Shown here: piece after piece, positions 60,640 through 64,000 of the stretch
How the letters are laid out: each line of letters begins with the position of its first letter
How positions within the stretch are numbered: position 1 is the first letter of the stretch
Assembly (NCBI GenBank): GCA_000611775.1
Contig: KK106987.1
Span: 1,569,506 to 1,633,505, forward strand
Reading direction: 5' to 3'
Source of the DNA: Umbilicaria muhlenbergii
Lineage: Eukaryota; Ascomycota; Lecanoromycetes; Umbilicariales; Umbilicariaceae
Length of the DNA stretch: 64,000 bases
Made by a program: the position numbers and the translations under genes
Notes under the pieces: generated by a model
Databases searched by the model: none
Seen by the model: only the letters and a program-made list of their open reading frames with translations
What the model was told of the DNA's origin: nothing

Positions 60640-61120
60640 CAGTCAAGGGCAGTACAACAGAGACTACAACAAGAGAACATCATATCTGTCACAATGAATA
60701 CTACTGATATGATGAACACTGAAGATGATGATCTCATTAAAACATCAATGATGTGAAATCTACCTGCTCAAAAATAAGCAAGCTGTAATGGAAATGATGA
60801 GAGTGTCATGTCAGATGAAGTCAGTGATATCATTAAAACATCAGCAGTGCATCACTTACTCAGTATGATGATTACTGAAGATGATGATCTCATCAGAACA
60901 TCAGTGATGTGGAATTTATCTGCTCAAGAAGAAGCAAGTCATGATGAATATGTTAATATGATGAATATTGAAGCTGATGACATGATTGAAACATCAGCAG
61001 TTCATGGCCTACATGCTTGAGAAGCAAGCCGTGATGAATATATCAATATGATGAATACTGAAGCTGATGATACAACTGAAACATCAGCAGTCTGTGACCT
61101 ACATGCTTGAGAAGCAAGCC
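60640..61120 (+). repeat. Acidic tandem repeat linker in B3
   Basis: About five imperfect units contain ACATCAGCAGTG/C (TSAV), ACTGAAGATGATGATCTCAT (TEDDDLI) and GAAGCAAGC(C)GTGATGA (EASRDE) blocks. They are shorter and differently ordered than in B2. Confidence 0.75.
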
Positions 61121-63269
61121 GTGACTGAATAAGAGAGCTTAAGTATGCAGAGCCTCAGCAGCACTCAATTAAAAATAACTCAGTAAACACTGCAGTTATG
61201 AATGATGACACAAGTCATGTTCTTATTAATCTTTAAATTAAGGATAATGCTCCTTCTGCTGACACTGTTGAAGTGCTTCAGCTCATGTCTACTCACTCAT
61301 CAATAAGTGAGAAGATAACAGCTTATACAAGAATGTTTATTGAACAACTTAAATGTGTGATTCATACTGAGCAGTCAAAAGACAGTTTGATATGATGAGT
61401 ACAACAGGAATTAGCTACCCCTCTTAAAGATAAAAACAACTTGATCAGGTCTGAGATGATAAATATGAATATAAACATGAACCCTGAGATGATCATGACA
61501 TCAGAGATGCAGTCAAATATGACATTTATACTGCTGAATATATGAAAATGTTGACAAGAAATAGATGATGTTGTACATTATGATGATAAGATCTACATTT
61601 CACAGAACTCTGCCCTTCACAATGCAGTGATCAGTTGATTTCATGATGATGTTTTTGCAGATCATTTCAGAAAGTCAAGAACTGCAGAATTAATGCAGTG
61701 ATCTTATGATTAATCTGATGCTGTCAGAGACATATGACATTACTGTCATGACTGTGTTGAATGCTAAAAGGTGAAGCCAGCTCATCACAAATCATACAAG
61801 TTATTAAACTCATTGTCAGTCTCAACTGAGCTGTGACATATGATGACAATGAACTTCATTATGAATCTGCCACTGAGCAGCATGTATGAAAGTACAACAT
61901 GAGATTCAATCCTTGTCATAATCAATAAGTTGACCAAAATGACTCATTATATTTCAGTACAGAAGACAATGTTAGTTGCTGACTTCATTGAAGTGTTTAT
62001 TCAGGACATAATTAAGCATCATGATGTGTCAAAAGTCTTAATCACAGACAGAGACAAGCTGTTTACATCAGAGCAGTGAATCAGCTTCTGCTTTCACATG
62101 TGATGTCATCATAACATGTCAACAGCTTTCACCTGCAAACTGACAGTTAAACAGAGAGGCAGAATCAGTCCCTGAAGATGTATTTACACATATTTATTAA
62201 TGAGCAGCAAGAGGACTGAGTGAAGCTCTTATCTTGCGTGAAGTTCTCATACAACAACTTCATACATGCTGCTACAGGAAAGAGCCCTTTTCAGCTTAAC
62301 TTAAGATGAGACCCTCAGATGAGCTTAAGTAGGTTGTTTATACAGCACTCACATGAACAAATAAGACCTTATGCAGATGCACAGCAGCTTCAAGATCAAA
62401 TTGCAACAACTCAGAAGCAGCTATGACAGATTAATAAAACATATGCAAATTATTATAATCAGCACTGAACAGAGATAACATTCAAAGAAGGTGATTTAGT
62501 ACTGATCAATGAAAAGAATATGTCAGTGAACAAGCAGATGAAGAAACTGCATTGAAAAAAGCTCAGTTCATTCATGATATGACATGTGATAAGTCAGTCA
62601 TTGTATGAACTTAACCTCTCAGAGGATCAAAACATCTATAATGTATTCAACATCACTTTATTGAAGTCATTTCAAGACACACATCATGTGTCTCCTGCAT
62701 TGACAGGAAAAGACCTACTACTTAATTAAGACAACAAGTGAGAAGTTGAGGCAATTGTGAATAATCATGTTCATGACAGCAGGCTTCAATACCTCATTAA
62801 ATGAAAGTTGACAGACCAGGTGTGAGATGACACATGAAAGTCAGCACACTTCATTCACAATGTAAAGGCAAAAATGTGAAAATTTCATGCTGACAACTCT
62901 GATAAACTGAAATTCAGGTGAGCTGTATGATGTGATTCTTTGAGATTGATTGAGAAGCTGTCACAAAAGTCATGAGCCTTAAGAAAGCTGTCACAAAAGT
63001 CATGAGTCTTAAGAACTGAAAACTTTGTCAGCTTTGTTAACCTGATCTCTTATGATGAAGTCAGTACTTTATAACAAGAATATGACAGAAGTTACAACAC
63101 TACAATAGAATCTGTAATAAAATTACTGCATGAACTACATTATAACAGACGTGTCACATTGCAGAGAATCAGAGAACACTTAAGCGCAGAAGCATTTCAT
63201 TTCAAGTCTGAAGATTAAAGTGAACCTGAGGTCAACATCTTGCACTTGACTCCTCATCAGTGCTGCATC

Positions 63270-63939
63270 AAGTCATCCTCATTTATTTACTTGTCTTTCA
63301 TCATCTTAAATTCTTCTTTGTTGTCTGATGAAGCCTTTGACCTCATCTCCTCAACATGATGCTGCTCACAGAGTTCAACGTACTCTTGATGATGATGAGA
63401 TTAATGAGTGTTGAGGATGCAGAGAGCATGAGCAGTGCTTTTCAGCAAGACAGCAAGAGCTTAAATGAGCTCCTCAGGACTATTGAATTAACATTAATTA
63501 CCTCATTATGAATGCCATGAGACTCACATTGAGGAGCAGCTGCAGGGGGCGTGAAGGATGTTAATAATGATTGATAAAAAACAGCAGCATGAGGATCTGA
63601 TGATCAGTCATTGAACACTATGACTAGTTAACAATGCAAAAGTATGAAATAAAGTATGACAAAAGTACAACACTTTGTCATACTAAACAAAACAAAAGAG
63701 GATTAAGAAAAGCAGACTTACAGTGTGCTGTCACTCTTCTGATCATCATAAACATGCGTCAGGACAACAACATCAGAGCTTTTAAAATTAAGAGCAGTGA
63801 TGATTGAAGGCTCTGCCGTGCATTGCTCATGAGGATTGTGAAGAGATATGCAACATGCACAGGCTCCCCTGTCTGACACAAAGCAGTGATCAACTTCAAC
63901 TCTTATACAAGAGTCACAGTGAGCAGTATCTGACAACAT
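63270..63939 (-). other. Antisense cysteine-rich and helical segments in B3
   Basis: A 73-codon minus-strand frame (63939 to 63718) reads AHCDSCIRVEVDHCFVSDRG, then ACACCISLHNPHEQC, then DVVVLTHVYDD. The spacing is CX2C-X7-C-X6-CX2C-X8-C. It runs into GTAAGT (63716-63721). Further left, 63500 to 63300 reads as a charged helix (for example HHQEYVELCEQHHVEEMRSK). Both match the same strand and frames in B2 (40480-41500). The frame opens upstream toward the unseen end of the element. Confidence 0.5.
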
Positions 63940-64000
63940 GTGACTGAGGTTCTCTCAAATCACACACTCATGATGATGAGCCTGCTGCACGTGAGCTGGC

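Larger units (their letters stand above)
56574..64000 (+). mobile_element. B3: family-B gypsy element, runs off the window
   Basis: It is collinear with B2 from the 5' LTR to within about 750 bp of the expected 3' LTR, where the window ends. A zinc-knuckle-like segment lies near 58250-58295. RT carries a YLDD motif at 59533-59544. RNase H lies at about 60100-60480, the acidic repeat linker at 60640-61120, integrase at about 61560-62420 and a chromodomain at about 62745-62920. The antisense segments (63270-63939) follow. Several frames stay open for 60-136 codons, so this copy looks slightly less decayed than B1, but it still has dozens of stops. It was inserted into or beside fragment E. Confidence 0.9.

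Noticed and set aside
1-64000. CRISPR arrays, bacterial operons, rRNA genes
   Set aside because: The repeats lack spacer architecture, the genes are spliced eukaryotic genes, and no rRNA-like conserved segments were seen.

Overview
The window looks like a chromosome segment from a filamentous ascomycete (Pezizomycotina). Two things point there: protein-coding genes with very short introns (about 48-60 bp, CTAAT/CTGAC-type branch sites), and a strongly two-speed composition. Long AT-rich tracts hold LTR retrotransposons saturated with C:G-to-T:A transitions, as left by repeat-induced point mutation (RIP). A GC-balanced island carries the host genes. The species cannot be named from the sequence.

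Left repeat block (1-42712). An AT-rich tract (1-2422) is followed by a Ty3/gypsy-like element, family A (A1, 2423-8548), which carries a solo LTR of family B (7432-7722). Next come an internal piece of a chromodomain gypsy element (D, 8549-13285) and the 3' portion of a second family-A copy (A2, 13286-33011). A2 was split by a family-B element (B1, 13792-22511), by a reverse-oriented gypsy element (C, 23532-30540) and by a small hAT-like transposon (31380-32162). Each split has a visible target-site duplication: GCAAA, CTGCA and AGAATGAA. A complete-looking family-B copy (B2, 33563-42385, duplication AATTT) sits in a very AT-rich tract.

Host island (about 42713-55064). In order: an HNH-nuclease-domain gene (minus), the orphan C-terminal tail of a protein kinase, a doubtful minus-strand reading frame, a two-exon gene of a conserved fungal family of unknown function, a C2H2 zinc-finger protein gene, an ankyrin-repeat reading frame with no visible start codon, and a three-exon LEA-like gene (minus). 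Between them lie gene-poor stretches with a short dispersed repeat.

Right repeat block (55065-64000). A 127-bp-period tandem duplication, an antisense gypsy integrase fragment (E), and a third family-B element (B3) that runs off the window.

The most unusual signals are in family B. All three copies share a sequence on the opposite strand of the 3' region that encodes a six-cysteine motif, with a heptad-like segment beyond it in B2 and B3. All three also carry a variable-length acidic repeat between reverse transcriptase/RNase H and integrase. The hAT-like element has G-quadruplex-prone ends and, in one copy, 33 identical 13-bp units that show no RIP. All retroelements here are treated as fossils.
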